A DNA stretch of 64,000 nucleotides from Chitinophagales bacterium (GTDB lineage: Bacteria; Bacteroidota; Bacteroidia; Chitinophagales; JADIYW01). Shown here piece by piece: positions 37,363 to 47,667 of this stretch. Position numbers and translations under genes: made by a program. Where the stretch lies: the NCBI GenBank assembly GCA_023957215.1, contig JAMLHH010000011.1:1-64000 (forward strand), read 5' to 3'. Each line of letters opens with the position of its first letter. Within the stretch, counting starts at the first letter, position 1. The notes under the pieces were generated by a model, which did no database searches, was not told the DNA's origin, and saw only the letters and a program-made list of their open reading frames with translations.

Positions 37363-39327
37363 TCAGCCTTGGATTTTTAATTTCAATGCTTCTTCTTTCA
37401 GTTCCTTTTCGATTGTAGCAAATTTATTTTTCCGATAGTTTTCTATCATTTCCGATTGTAGAGATTTTTTATCTATCGGATGGTGTGTTTGTATGAGTTC
37501 TATCATTTTTTGTTGTTTGTTGAGATTCAAAATGAGCTGTAAATGTGCATCTTCTAATTCTTCCACCTCTGCAATAAAAGCTTTTACATTTTTTACCTTT
37601 TTTACTTCTAAATATACACGGACAATTTGTCCATATATTTTATCTAAGAGTGGAAAGAAATACGAGTATGCTTTGTCAAATCTCTCACGAATAAAATCCA
37701 AATCGGGATGAGTATTGGAAAACAATCTATTGAGTTGCCCAACAAATTGCTCCGCTAAAAGATGAAGTTCTTCAAACTGCTTTGCGGATGTATCTGCCCA
37801 GTCTATATATTTCGTCTTAAAGCTTCTTCGTGCATTGGGTGAATAGGTACGTATGTGTTTTTGCCAAAGGAAATGTACTTCTTGCCAAACAAAAGCTTCT
37901 ACTATCAACTGGGACAAATATTCACCTGTTGCATTTTCCAATTTTCGGGTGAGCCGGTCTCCACTGATTTGATTTTCCGCAAATTCGATGATAGAATGAT
38001 TACTTCTCAATCCATTTAGCCGGATAGGATTTAGCAAAACCAAGCCCTCCAAACCTGTCAATCTGGATAAAGCTACGTAAGCTTGCCCCTGTGCAAAAAC
38101 TCCCGAAATATCTAAGACCGCTTTTTCAAAGGTCAGCCCTTGGCTTTTATGCACGGTAATTGCCCAAGCTAATTTTAACGGAAATTGTGTGAAGGTCCCT
38201 AAAACCTCCTCTTTAATCTTTTTGGTATTGGGTTCTATATCATATCGGATATTTTGCCAGTCGTACTTTTCTACTTTGATTTCAGTTCCTTCATCAGAAA
38301 ACCGGACATAAATTTCATCGTAGGTCAACTTGCTCACCTGTCCTATTTTGCCGTTGTAATATCTTTTATGTGGTGATAAATCATTTTTGACAAACATCAC
38401 TTGCGCTCCAACTTTTAGCTCAAGCGTTTCTTCTATCGGATACAGTTTAAAAGGAAAATCCTTGTCAATAGTAGCGTGATAACTGTACGTTTTTTCTTCA
38501 ATCGCGTCTAAAGATTCCTGATTGATTTCATCAGCCTTATTGTTATGAGTTGTAATAACAATGTAGTTTTCATGAGCTTGAATATCAAAATCAGCTTGTA
38601 CATACTCATTGAGTGTTTCTACGTCATCATAGGTGATAAAATTATCTCTCAGGTGATCTAAGATTTCTATAAAATGAGGATTGTTTTGACGATATATCGT
38701 TTTCAACTCGATATAAACAGGTGGGTTATTTTGTAAAACCTTGGCATTAAAGAAAAAGATATTCGGGTAATATTTGCTCAAGATCTGCCATTCATCATTT
38801 TTAACGACCGGTGGTAATTGCCACAAATCACCAATAAATAAAACTTGTACATTTCCAAAAGGTCTTTGATCGTTTCTAATAAATCTGAGAAAAAAATCCA
38901 TTGCATCCAATACATCCGCTCTCAGCATGCTCACTTCATCAATCACCAAAAGTTCCAAATTCCTGATGATAGAGCGTTTATTTCCACGCATTGTGAAATG
39001 TTTTCTCAGCGAACTATGATTTTCCACACGGATAGAAGTCTGCATCCACTCAAAATCATCCGAGGGAATAAAACTTGCAAAAGGCAATTGAAAAAAGGAA
39101 TGTATCGTCACACCTCCGGCATTCAAAGCCGCTATTCCTGTCGGTGCGACTACAACACAATTTTTATGTGTCGTCCGAATAATCTTTCTCAACAAGGTGG
39201 TTTTCCCAGTCCCTGCTTTCCCCGTTAAATACACGTTTTCATGAGTTTGATTCACAAACCTCAACACACGCCTTTGTATATCATCCATTTCTTCCGACAT
39301 CCAGTCAAGATATAAATTTTTGGTCAT
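37363..39327 (-). CDS. PIF1-like superfamily 1 DNA helicase
   Basis: Cytosolic helicase of 654 residues. Motifs in order: Walker A YLTGKAGTGKTTLL (about 33), motif Ia VAPTGIAALNAGG with IHSFF, Walker B LLVIDEVSML, motif III FIGDLWQLPPV, then in the second half AWAITVHKSQGLTFEKAVLD and VALSRLTGLEGL (motifs V/VI). These are the PIF1/Dda features rather than RecD2 or UvrD. The last 200 residues are helical with a lysine-rich end, a common C-terminal extension in Bacteroidota homologues. It may unwind G-quadruplexes or R-loops, as PIF1 enzymes do; there is no direct evidence here. It is monocistronic and convergent with the tRNA block. Confidence 0.9.
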   Translation of the reverse strand: MTKNLYLDWMSEEMDDIQRRVLRFVNQTHENVYLTGKAGTGKTTLLRKIIRTTHKNCVVVAPTGIAALNAGGVTIHSFFQLPFASFIPSDDFEWMQTSIRVENHSSLRKHFTMRGNKRSIIRNLELLVIDEVSMLRADVLDAMDFFLRFIRNDQRPFGNVQVLFIGDLWQLPPVVKNDEWQILSKYYPNIFFFNAKVLQNNPPVYIELKTIYRQNNPHFIEILDHLRDNFITYDDVETLNEYVQADFDIQAHENYIVITTHNNKADEINQESLDAIEEKTYSYHATIDKDFPFKLYPIEETLELKVGAQVMFVKNDLSPHKRYYNGKIGQVSKLTYDEIYVRFSDEGTEIKVEKYDWQNIRYDIEPNTKKIKEEVLGTFTQFPLKLAWAITVHKSQGLTFEKAVLDISGVFAQGQAYVALSRLTGLEGLVLLNPIRLNGLRSNHSIIEFAENQISGDRLTRKLENATGEYLSQLIVEAFVWQEVHFLWQKHIRTYSPNARRSFKTKYIDWADTSAKQFEELHLLAEQFVGQLNRLFSNTHPDLDFIRERFDKAYSYFFPLLDKIYGQIVRVYLEVKKVKNVKAFIAEVEELEDAHLQLILNLNKQQKMIELIQTHHPIDKKSLQSEMIENYRKNKFATIEKELKEEALKLKIQG

Positions 39328-40090
39328 CTAATATAATTTTTTACAAGACAGTTTTTTGTCATGGTGACAACTTATCTATATCACGCATTTTCTATCAAGC
39401 TAATTTCCTAATTGATTCTCCGCACTGTTCCTCGCGCAGATATTGTTGTGTTATAATGTAAATGATTTATCAAGTAGTGGGGCTGAAAAGGAAGAGTCGG
39501 ATGGAAGCTACCGGCTCAATTAATTTCTCTTTATGCTTGAAAAAGTAAAATCCTTCAGAAAATCAACGATTCCGACTTTAGTACCTTTCTTGCTAAAAAC
39601 TGTGAGTGAGTATATATTATGCATGAAGAAGTTTTGAAAATGTGTTACTTCTACAATTGTGGAGACTAATGATTTTGAAACTAATAAGGTGAATTATATT
39701 CTAATATGATATCTGCTATGATAGTGTATAATTCTTTATAAGGTTAATTCTAATAAGCACTATGCAAAATAGAGATTTGGATGTTGCTTTTTTGAAACGA
39801 TTATTAATAGATTTTATGCTCAAGAAACGTCAATTACAGTTTGATTGGAATCAACTTGCATTGACTAAACAGGATAGACATTATTTCAAAAATATTAATT
39901 TTCATTTTGCTTTATTACCCTGTCTATTATAGTTATTGGTATTAGTAATCCTAATATTTTTAAAAAATAATTCTGATATTTTTTAATTTTAAATAGATTT
40001 ATTGATTTTTTTACAAAAAAAGTTGATTTATTTTTGATTCTAATGCATAAATTGGGCTAAAGTTATTTAAAAACATTAAAAATTTTAATT
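39328..40090. other. 763-base intergenic stretch, mostly featureless
   Basis: Long A+T-rich gap between the divergent helicase and ammonium-transporter genes. It holds two short frames on the plus strand: 39533-39637 (34 residues beginning MLEKVKSFRK) and 39762-39932 (listed separately). Neither has a recognised homologue, and either could be a remnant of a lost gene. No exact TAnnTTTG box is seen close before the transporter start at 40091. No RNA gene or strong terminator is evident. Confidence 0.5.
39762..39932 (+). CDS. Possible 56-residue protein or gene remnant
   Basis: ATG 39762 to TAG 39930-39932, beginning MQNRDLDVAFLKRLL and continuing with KKRQLQFDWNQLAL. The composition (Lys, Gln, Trp, hydrophobics in helical spacing) is more protein-like than the surrounding DNA, and the first part could be an amphipathic helix. 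No family is recognised. It stands alone, 158 bases before the ammonium transporter gene on the same strand. Confidence 0.25.
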   Translation: MQNRDLDVAFLKRLLIDFMLKKRQLQFDWNQLALTKQDRHYFKNINFHFALLPCLL

Positions 40091-41419
40091 ATGAGTATTA
40101 GAAAGTCGTATTTAATTCCATTTTTGTTGTTAATGGGAATTGTAGTAGCCGGAGCCTTTGATCCGGGTCAATCTATGGTAGGAACAACATCAGGTAAGAT
40201 CAACACAGGCGATGTTGCCTGGATGATAATTGCCACAGCATTAGTTATGATTATGACACCCGGATTAGGTTTATTCTATGGTGGTCTTGCCAATCGAAAG
40301 AATATTATCTCAACGGTTTTGCAAGTTTTATCTTTAGGTATCATTAGCATCGTATTTGGATTTAGCTTATGCTTTGGAGAAGATTTAGGTGGCTGGGGAA
40401 TTATCGGGAATCCATTTTCATACTTTATGTTTAGAAATGTCACATTGACACCTCAAGAAGGTGCCTCAATTCCTTTTATATTATATGCCATGTTTCAGCT
40501 AAAGTTTGCTATCATCACACCGGCATTAATAACGGGTTCTTTTGCACAACGTGTAAAATTTTCTTCCTATTTATTATTTATCGTACTTTTCTTTATTTTT
40601 ATTTATGCTCCATTGTGCCACATGACTTGGCATACGAAAGGATTATTGTATAGTTTTGGAGTGCTTGACTTTGCCGGCGGAACAGTAGTACATTTAAGTG
40701 CTGGATTCGCCGCTTTGGCGGGAGCAATATTTTTGGGCCCGAGAAGAACTCAAGAACGCTCACATGAATATTCAAATATTCCACTGATTATCATTGGTAC
40801 GGGGTTATTATGGTTCGGATGGTTTGGGTTTAATGCGGGTTCTGCACTTGCTTGTAATACAGTCGCTGTTAATGCAATAGCTACTACAAATACGGCTGCT
40901 GCTTCTGCCATGGTAGCATGGGTATTTTTGGATGCTTTATTGGGTAAAAAGATTTCTGCAATAGGAGCTTGTGTCGGAGCAGTAGTGGGTTTAGTAGCCA
41001 TCACACCTGCCTGTGGATTTGTAAATACCGGAGAAAGTATTGCTATTGGTGCTATTTCTGCTATTGTTAGTAATTTTGCAGTACACTATAAAAATAAATC
41101 TACATTAGATGATACATTAGATGTTTTTCCATGTCATGGTGTTGGTGGAATTATGGGTATAATATTTACAGGTATTTTTGCTGCTGACTATGGTACAGGT
41201 ATTACTGATTTTGGGTTAGCTTACGGACAGACTAAGACATTTTTTGCAGAAATGATTGCATTAGTTTGTGTTGCTACATTTGTATTTATAGGTTCTTATG
41301 CATTATATTTTATTACAAATAAGATAAAGCCTATGAGAGTAAACGAAAGAGAAGAAGAATTAGGTTTGGATATTTCTCAACATGGCGAAAGCTATAATCC
41401 ATTCAAAATAAACTCATAG
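40091..41419 (+). CDS. amt: Ammonium transporter (Amt family)
   Basis: Inner-membrane channel of 442 residues with about eleven helices after an N-terminal hydrophobic leader (about 9-23). Family motifs are DVAWMIIATALVMIMTPGLG near the start, FAGGTVVHLSAGFAAL, LLWFGWFGFNAGSA and VFPCHGVGGIMG; the pore histidines lie in the VHLSAG and CHGVGG segments. The C-terminal cytosolic tail (about 30 residues) is where PII proteins bind in other Amt systems. No glnK/glnB gene is adjacent. An outer-membrane porin gene follows 350 bases later on the same strand, a pairing often seen in Bacteroidota nitrogen uptake. Confidence 0.94.
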   Translation: MSIRKSYLIPFLLLMGIVVAGAFDPGQSMVGTTSGKINTGDVAWMIIATALVMIMTPGLGLFYGGLANRKNIISTVLQVLSLGIISIVFGFSLCFGEDLGGWGIIGNPFSYFMFRNVTLTPQEGASIPFILYAMFQLKFAIITPALITGSFAQRVKFSSYLLFIVLFFIFIYAPLCHMTWHTKGLLYSFGVLDFAGGTVVHLSAGFAALAGAIFLGPRRTQERSHEYSNIPLIIIGTGLLWFGWFGFNAGSALACNTVAVNAIATTNTAAASAMVAWVFLDALLGKKISAIGACVGAVVGLVAITPACGFVNTGESIAIGAISAIVSNFAVHYKNKSTLDDTLDVFPCHGVGGIMGIIFTGIFAADYGTGITDFGLAYGQTKTFFAEMIALVCVATFVFIGSYALYFITNKIKPMRVNEREEELGLDISQHGESYNPFKINS

Positions 41420-41430
41420 CAGTCGTTTAT

Positions 41431-41587
41431 CCCGGATTCGGCAATGGAGTTTTTTATAACTCAAATGGCTGATTATCAGATAGACAATGTCAAAATCTTC
41501 TAACGCTAAACATTAGGAGGAAAGTGATACAAAACTCTGATAACCATATAATTGAAATCAAATCATTTTTTTATTACTGAATCCGGG
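41431..41587. repeat. Nested inverted repeats between amt and the porin gene
   Basis: CCCGGATTC (41431-41439) pairs with GAATCCGGG (41579-41587); inside it TTATCAGA (41473-41480) pairs with TCTGATAA (41536-41543). Sequence between the matching blocks is only weakly complementary, so the whole resembles a decayed mobile element of about 157 bp with terminal inverted repeats, or a long RNA hairpin in the amt 3' region. A further 6-bp hairpin (CTTCAT/ATGAAG, 41661-41680) follows. The rest of the 349-base gap is plain A+T-rich DNA. Confidence 0.55.
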
Positions 41588-41768
41588 TTTATTTCAGGTA
41601 CAGTTAGTTTGTGTGCCTAGACCATGATATTATATATAGATGAAGATAACAGAAAGGATGCTTCATTCTACTGTATGAAGGTATAATGTGAAAAATATTA
41701 AGACCAATAAAATTCTATATATCAGATTGAACAACAAATTATTCATCAACAAATAAAAATTAAAGACT

Positions 41769-42899
41769 ATGAAAAGAATGATGCTATTATTGATGCTTGG
41801 ACTATTGGTAGAGTTGGGTGTAACTGCAAAAAGTAATATTGATTTAATAGATTCTTCATTAGTGGGGAAAATTGATAAGTGGCAGTCAGCGTTACCCTTG
41901 AATTTTGCAGGCTCCGTAGATGCTTATGTTCAAACTAATTTTGTTCCAAAACAAACCAACGATGTTTTAAATGAGGTTTTTTCTCATAAAGCAAACTCTT
42001 TCCAATTAGGAATGATAAATTTTATGCTGTCTAAAGAAATTAAAAAAGTTGGATTTATGGCAGATGTTGGCTTTGGTCCAAGAGCAGATGTTGCGAACAA
42101 TACACTATATTCAAGTTCCATTATTGCTATTAAGCAACTCTATGTGACTTATACTCCGGCAGACTGGATACAGTTTACCTTGGGAAATTTCAGTACCTTC
42201 TTTGGATATGAGGTGATTGAGCCTGAAAAAAACTTTCATTATTCCACTTCTTTAGGTTTCCAAAATGGTCCGTTCTATCATACCGGGTTCAAAGCGAATT
42301 TTACTAAAGAAAAATTCAACTTTTTAGTAGGTATTTTTGATGATACAGACCACAAAAGTGATAATGACAGAAATAAATTTGTAGGTACACAATTAGGCTA
42401 TTCCGGCGATAAAATAAGCGGATATCTAAACTGGATAGGAGGTAATCAATCTGATTTAAGTGATACTACAAATGCCTATAAAGATTATAAATCTTCTTTA
42501 GGATTTACAGGAACAGCAAATTTGGGTAAGAAAGAAAAGGGTTTAATGGTTTTGGATTTTGCATGGCATCGTTTCAGATATAAACAAGACAAGGGCGATG
42601 ATGCTACACATACCCAAAATTTTATTACCTATTTGTATGGAAGATATAATATAAAAGATAACTTTGGAATAGGCGCAAGACTTGGCTATTCCAATGCCGG
42701 AGTTGCTTATGCTCTGCCACTTGCTGCTAAACATTTTGTTGATATTACAATTACCGGAAATATTACAATCAGCGATTTTTTAAGAGTGGTGCCTGAGTTC
42801 AGAATGGATTATGCTGATAGAAAAGTATATACAAATAGAATGGGTAATAATAACAATTTTCAGCACAGACTATTATTAGCTACAATTTTCTCGTTCTAA
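41769..42899 (+). CDS. Outer-membrane beta-barrel porin
   Basis: Protein of 376 residues with a signal peptide (MKRMMLLLMLGLLVELGVTA) and a body of alternating beta-strands with aromatic girdles (GSVDAYVQTNF, VTYTPADWIQFTLGNFSTFF, FQHRLLLATIFSF at the end). The final phenylalanine is the typical Bam signal. The family is the Bacteroidota porin group often found next to amt genes, presumably letting nitrogen compounds across the outer membrane; that role is inferred from position. It has no terminator hairpin that I can see before the convergent priA. Confidence 0.85.
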   Translation: MKRMMLLLMLGLLVELGVTAKSNIDLIDSSLVGKIDKWQSALPLNFAGSVDAYVQTNFVPKQTNDVLNEVFSHKANSFQLGMINFMLSKEIKKVGFMADVGFGPRADVANNTLYSSSIIAIKQLYVTYTPADWIQFTLGNFSTFFGYEVIEPEKNFHYSTSLGFQNGPFYHTGFKANFTKEKFNFLVGIFDDTDHKSDNDRNKFVGTQLGYSGDKISGYLNWIGGNQSDLSDTTNAYKDYKSSLGFTGTANLGKKEKGLMVLDFAWHRFRYKQDKGDDATHTQNFITYLYGRYNIKDNFGIGARLGYSNAGVAYALPLAAKHFVDITITGNITISDFLRVVPEFRMDYADRKVYTNRMGNNNNFQHRLLLATIFSF

Positions 42900-43004
42900 A
42901 ATAAATGTGTAAGTTTTCATTCTCATACTTTTGATATTTTCCATTGCCCTTAATAGACAAAATTTGAGTACTAAAAGTTTGGATGTATAAGGTAGAAGAT
43001 TTTA

Positions 43005-45455
43005 TTATGGATCGACATCTAAAACAATTCTGACATTTTTATAAGTGTCATATTGATACATCAGCAAACTTACTTCCTCAATTGCTTTTTTTGCTAAAAG
43101 TATTTGTTTGTTATTGCGTTCTAACTTTAAGAGAATATCTCTGATATATTTCCCTTTGATTTTAGAAACAGAAGGAATAGATGGATGTAAACAGTCTCCG
43201 ATTTTTCTCAATTGCAACTGTTTATGTATAAAATGTGTAGCTTCATCTACCACTCTATAATCGCTATGTCTCATAGAGATATGTATTAGCTTTACATAAG
43301 GCGGATAATTGTATTTTGCACGTTCTTGTAGTTCTTGTTCATAAAAATTAGCTATATTTCTCTCTTGTAAAAAGTGGACAATTGGATGCTGTATATTAGA
43401 AATTTGTATGGCTACAGTACCCTGTTTTTCCATCCGTCCGGCACGGCCACTCACTTGTGACAATAGTTGATAAGCTCTTTCGATTGCCCGAAACTCAGGG
43501 TAATATAAAAGAGCATCTGCACTCAAAACACCTACTAAGTCCACATTTTTAAAGTCCAAACCCTTTGTGACCATCTGTGTACCTACTAAAATATCGGCTT
43601 CTCCATCTTCAAATTTTTGAATGATACTTTCATACGCATTTTTACTTTTGGCAGTATCGTAATCTAATCTCAATACTTTGGCATCAGGAAAAACTGCTTT
43701 CAAATCGTCTTCGACACGTTCTGTGCCTATACCGCGCATCGCCAATAGGGTAGAACCACACTCTGCACACTTTTTAGGAATATGAGTAGAATAGCCACAA
43801 TAGTGACATCGGAGCTGTTCGGTGTTTTTGTGAAAGGTCAGACTGACATCACAATGCCTGCATTCCGGTATCCAGCCACAATTGAGACAAGTGATATATG
43901 GTGCATAGCCACGTCTGTTTTGAAAGATGATGACCTGTTTTTTTTGCGCAATTATTTCAGCTATTTTATCTTGAAGAGTCTGTGTCAAAAGGCCTGTCAA
44001 TTGTTTCTTTTTACGGGCTTCCTGTAAGTCTATAAATTCCAATTGAGGTAAAGGAACTTCACTGTAACGAGTCAGCATGCTGACTTTTGCATACTTATGA
44101 CTTTGTACATTGACCCACGTCTCAATGGAGGGTGTCGCACTTCCTAAAAGTACTTTTGCCCGACTGATATTAGCTAAAAGGATAGCGCAATCTCTCCCCT
44201 GATATCTCGGTGCAGGATCTTTTTGCTTGTAAGAAGTGTCGTGTTCCTCATCTACTATGATAAGTCCCAAATTTTTAAAAGGTAAAAAAATGGCTGAGCG
44301 GGCACCGACAATGACATTATACTCCCGACTGATGACTTTTAACCATGTCTCCACTCTTTCTGCCGGATTGTATTTGGAGTGATAGACACCGATTTTTCCT
44401 AAGAGCTTTTCTACTCTTTTGACCAATTGCGATGTCAAAGCAATTTCAGGTACTAAAAACAAAACTTGTTTTCCTTGTTGTAAAACATCTTGTATCAGCT
44501 TGACATAGACATGGGTTTTACCCGAAGCTGTAACTCCGTGTAGCAAGACAACCTCTTTCGTTTTAAGATGGGTTTTGATTTCTTGATAAGCAGTTTCCTG
44601 CATAGAACTGAGTGTAATAGGTTCGATGACTATTTTTTCATCCTGCACTCTTGAAATGACTTTTTCCTCATTGATAAAGATATTTTCTTTTACCAATGCA
44701 GCATGTACCGCACCATTGATATTGGATTCCCGTAAAAGTTGACTTCTTGAAACCCAAGTATTTTGAGGATATTTATAGAGAAAATACAAAAGTAAATCTG
44801 TCTGTTTGGGACTTCTTTTCTTCTGTTCAAATAAATCTTTCTGCTCGTCGGAATTTTCGATATATTTTGGAAGTAGTCTTGTGAAAGTTTCGGTTTTAGG
44901 TTGGTATTTTTCTTCCACAAACTCTTGTAAAGCAATCACTTCTTTCTCTATCAGACTTTTGATAACCTTTGCAACCGTCTTTTTCTGTAAGATAGCCTGA
45001 ATGTCTTTCAAGGTCAATATCTCTTGATGCTCAAAAGCTTCTGCAATCAAATATTCATCATCCGATAAGTTCAAAATATCCAGTTGAGAATCAGGGTATT
45101 TGATATAAATGGTCTCACTGTCAGGTCTGAAAAATGATGGTAGAGCAGCCGTCATTACTTCTCCGATGCTACAACAATAATATTCTGCCATCCATTCCCA
45201 AAAACGCAATTGATTTTCGGTAACGATAGGCTCTAAATCTACTACGTCCAAAATGTCTTTGACCTGATAATGAGCCGGTTTTTGTTGGTGTAAGCTTTTT
45301 ACTATGGCGGTATAAAGCTTTCTTTTCCCAAATTGCACTTCGACACGCATCCCGATTTGTATCAAATTTTGCCATTTAACAGGAATGCTATATGTAAAAG
45401 CCCCTTTCACTGAAAGGGGAAGAATGACATCACAAAAATGAATACCTGCCGTCAA
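43005..45455 (-). CDS. priA: Primosomal protein N' (replication restart helicase)
   Basis: SF2 helicase of 816 residues. The N-terminal DNA-binding domain (about 1-110) begins CDVILPLSVKGAFTYSIP. The helicase core has Walker A HGVTASGKTHVY, DEEH box VDEEHDTSYKQKDPAPRY, then QVSGRAGR. Between them lie the zinc-binding cysteine pairs CLNCGWIPECRHCD and CHYCG/CAECG that hold the primosome-interaction domain. Length is normal for Bacteroidota PriA. It is apparently monocistronic, convergent with the porin gene and 82 bases downstream of a DedA gene on the same strand. Confidence 0.95.
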   Translation of the reverse strand: MTAGIHFCDVILPLSVKGAFTYSIPVKWQNLIQIGMRVEVQFGKRKLYTAIVKSLHQQKPAHYQVKDILDVVDLEPIVTENQLRFWEWMAEYYCCSIGEVMTAALPSFFRPDSETIYIKYPDSQLDILNLSDDEYLIAEAFEHQEILTLKDIQAILQKKTVAKVIKSLIEKEVIALQEFVEEKYQPKTETFTRLLPKYIENSDEQKDLFEQKKRSPKQTDLLLYFLYKYPQNTWVSRSQLLRESNINGAVHAALVKENIFINEEKVISRVQDEKIVIEPITLSSMQETAYQEIKTHLKTKEVVLLHGVTASGKTHVYVKLIQDVLQQGKQVLFLVPEIALTSQLVKRVEKLLGKIGVYHSKYNPAERVETWLKVISREYNVIVGARSAIFLPFKNLGLIIVDEEHDTSYKQKDPAPRYQGRDCAILLANISRAKVLLGSATPSIETWVNVQSHKYAKVSMLTRYSEVPLPQLEFIDLQEARKKKQLTGLLTQTLQDKIAEIIAQKKQVIIFQNRRGYAPYITCLNCGWIPECRHCDVSLTFHKNTEQLRCHYCGYSTHIPKKCAECGSTLLAMRGIGTERVEDDLKAVFPDAKVLRLDYDTAKSKNAYESIIQKFEDGEADILVGTQMVTKGLDFKNVDLVGVLSADALLYYPEFRAIERAYQLLSQVSGRAGRMEKQGTVAIQISNIQHPIVHFLQERNIANFYEQELQERAKYNYPPYVKLIHISMRHSDYRVVDEATHFIHKQLQLRKIGDCLHPSIPSVSKIKGKYIRDILLKLERNNKQILLAKKAIEEVSLLMYQYDTYKNVRIVLDVDP

Positions 45456-45537
45456 ATTTTTAGATTTTCTGGAAGACTAAAATAAACATAAAACTTTGTT
45501 GATTTGTAAAAAGTGAAAGATACCTGTATCGACAGAT

Positions 45538-46167
45538 TTATTTTCTTTTCAATTTTGAAAAAAGAATGGGAATAAATGGAAAGAGTGCGATGAATAAAAT
45601 GATATAACCGATATTATTTTTCACAAAAGGCAGATCGCCAAAGAAATACCCCAATAAAGTTAAAGAGGATATCCACAGGATAGCACCAATGACACTGAAA
45701 TAAAAATATTTTGCCCTATCCATTTTCCCGATACCTGCGATAAAAGGAACAAAACTTCTTACGATGGGGAAGAAACGACATAAAATCACTGCCATTCCCC
45801 CATGTTTTTGATAAAATTGTTCTGCCGCCGAAATATTTTCAGGCTTGACAAAAGGCATTTTACCGGATCTGATGATACGTCGTCCATAGCGATTTCCAAT
45901 GTAGTAGCTCAACATATTCCCCAAGATAGCACCCGATACAAGAAATACATTGACCCAAAAAATATTGAGACTGACACTACTTTTTGCAGATAAAGCACCA
46001 ATGGCTAAAAGCAAAGTATCTCCGGGAAGAAAAGTCATAAAAATGATACCTGTTTCAGAAAAAACTATCAAAAAAAGAAGCAGATAAGCCCAAAAACCCA
46101 TTTGAGCAACGATGAGTGACAAAGAAGTGTCTAAATGAAGTAAGATATCTTTTAAGGTGTCTAACAT
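45538..46167 (-). CDS. DedA-family membrane protein
   Basis: Integral membrane protein of 209 residues with the DedA/SNARE-associated pattern: an early helix with FLPGDTLLLAIGALS, the amphipathic segment YIGNRYGRRI, and the motif RFFPIVRSFVPFIAGIGKM, whose arginines and prolines are conserved. Recent work links this family to lipid carrier (undecaprenyl phosphate) or phospholipid flipping; the specific role here is unknown. A close paralogue lies at 50332-50976. The 358 bases upstream contain no gene and hold the aldolase promoter. Confidence 0.92.
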   Translation of the reverse strand: MLDTLKDILLHLDTSLSLIVAQMGFWAYLLLFLIVFSETGIIFMTFLPGDTLLLAIGALSAKSSVSLNIFWVNVFLVSGAILGNMLSYYIGNRYGRRIIRSGKMPFVKPENISAAEQFYQKHGGMAVILCRFFPIVRSFVPFIAGIGKMDRAKYFYFSVIGAILWISSLTLLGYFFGDLPFVKNNIGYIILFIALFPFIPILFSKLKRK

Positions 46168-46494
46168 CTTTATAATAATAGAAAGTGCTGTATTTTAAAA
46201 CGATAAACTTCCCTCTATGAATTATGTATTAAGATACAATCGTTGGGGAATAAGAAAAACGTAGTCTCTAAGTGCCTGAAAAATATATTTGTCTGAAATA
46301 GGGTATTGGTACTTTTTTTATCCATTATTGTCTGTGTAAACTAAATTAATTTTAAATGCTCAAACTTAAATAAAATAACCATAAACGGTGAGATTTTTTG
46401 TTGATATTATACCTAATGAAAGTTAATTTTAAATCAGAGACTGGTTTTACAGATATTGTTAATAATTCATTTATAAAGCTAATCAGTAATTATA

Positions 46495-46502
46495 TATCTT
46501 TG
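46495..46502 (+). promoter_or_regulatory. -7 promoter box for the aldolase gene
   Basis: TATCTTTG, an exact TAnnTTTG, lies 23 bases before the ATG at 46526. A TTG occurs at 46457-46459, farther than the usual -33 position. The rest of the gap 46168-46494 shows nothing else that I can name. Confidence 0.5.
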
Positions 46503-46525
46503 GGGCATTAAATAAAGAAATATCA

Positions 46526-47587
46526 ATGAATCGCAATCAAATTATCAAGTTAATTGGAGAAAAAGAAGCTTCTTATTTGTTGGATCATCAATCTAAAACT
46601 ATTTTAAAAGAGAGTCTATACTTGCCGGGTGAAGATTTTGTAGATAGAGTTTGGACACAATCTAATCGAAGTTTACAAGTTTTGAGAAGTCTGCAAAGTT
46701 TATACGGTCATGGCCGTCTGGCTAATACCGGCTATCTCTCTATTTTGCCTGTTGATCAAGGTATAGAACATTCGGCAGGTGCAAGCTTTGCACCCAATCC
46801 TATGTTTTTCGATTCTGAAAATATTGTCAAATTAGCGATAGAAGGCGGTTGTAATGCCGTAGCCTCAACTTATGGCGTGTTGGGTTCAGTAGCAAGAAAA
46901 TACGCCCACAAAATACCTTTTATCGTAAAACTCAATCACAATGAACTTCTTACTTATCCCAATACCTTTAATCAGGTCTTTTTTGGCACTGTAAAAAGCG
47001 CATGGAATATGGGAGCAGTGGCAGTCGGCGCTACAATTTATTTCGGTAGTGAAGATTCAAGAAGGCAAATTGTAGAAATAGCTGAAGCTTTTGAATATGC
47101 GCACGAATTAGGAATGGCTACCATTCTTTGGTGTTATTTGAGAAATAATGATTTCAAAAAGGACGGTGTAGATTATCATACGGCGTCAGATATTTCTTCA
47201 CAAGCAAATCATATTGGTGTTACAATACAAGCGGATATCATCAAACAAAAACTTTCTACCAATAACGGTGGTTTTAAAGCTATCAAGTTTGGTAAAACAC
47301 ACGATAAAGTTTATTCAGAATTGACAAGCGAACATCCTATTGATATCAACAGGTATCAAGTAGCAAATTGTTATATGGGACGTGTAGGGCTTATCAATTC
47401 CGGCGGAGCATCAGAGGGTGATTCAGATTTGGCAGAAGCTGTAAAAACCGCTATCATCAATAAGAGAGCTGGTGGTCAAGGCTTGATTTCCGGTAGAAAA
47501 GCTTTCCAAAAACCATTTGTAGAAGGTGTGAATCTACTAAATACTATTCAAGATATCTATCTCAGCGAGGATGTCAATATTGCGTAA
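46526..47587 (+). CDS. Class I fructose-bisphosphate aldolase (FbaB/DhnA type)
   Basis: Cytosolic glycolytic enzyme of 353 residues. It is the archaeal/FbaB type of class I aldolase: [19 protein letters not shown] near the substrate site, then [11 protein letters not shown] and [11 protein letters not shown]. The expected Schiff-base lysine is in AIKFGKTH, and the phosphate-binding glycines are in [13 protein letters not shown] and [15 protein letters not shown]. Length and motif order agree with the family. It follows a clear -7 promoter box and is apparently monocistronic. Downstream are period-7 repeats and an IS3 fragment. Confidence 0.92.
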   Translation: MNRNQIIKLIGEKEASYLLDHQSKTILKESLYLPGEDFVDRVWTQSNRSLQVLRSLQSLYGHGRLANTGYLSILPVDQGIEHSAGASFAPNPMFFDSENIVKLAIEGGCNAVASTYGVLGSVARKYAHKIPFIVKLNHNELLTYPNTFNQVFFGTVKSAWNMGAVAVGATIYFGSEDSRRQIVEIAEAFEYAHELGMATILWCYLRNNDFKKDGVDYHTASDISSQANHIGVTIQADIIKQKLSTNNGGFKAIKFGKTHDKVYSELTSEHPIDINRYQVANCYMGRVGLINSGGASEGDSDLAEAVKTAIINKRAGGQGLISGRKAFQKPFVEGVNLLNTIQDIYLSEDVNIA

Positions 47588-47610
47588 GTTTGTGTAGAGA
47601 TAAGGTTTTA

Positions 47611-47657
47611 GATCCAAGAACCAAGAACCAAGAACCAAGATCCAAGAACCAAGAACC
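47611..47657 (+). repeat. Period-7 tandem repeat (AAGAACC type), second locus
   Basis: About seven units of AAGAACC (one AAGATCC) following the aldolase stop by 24 bases. Same unit, strand and phase style as 37235-37288, ten kilobases away. It ends at the right side of the IS3 fragment. Confidence 0.9.
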
Positions 47658-47667
47658 ATGTCCTTCC

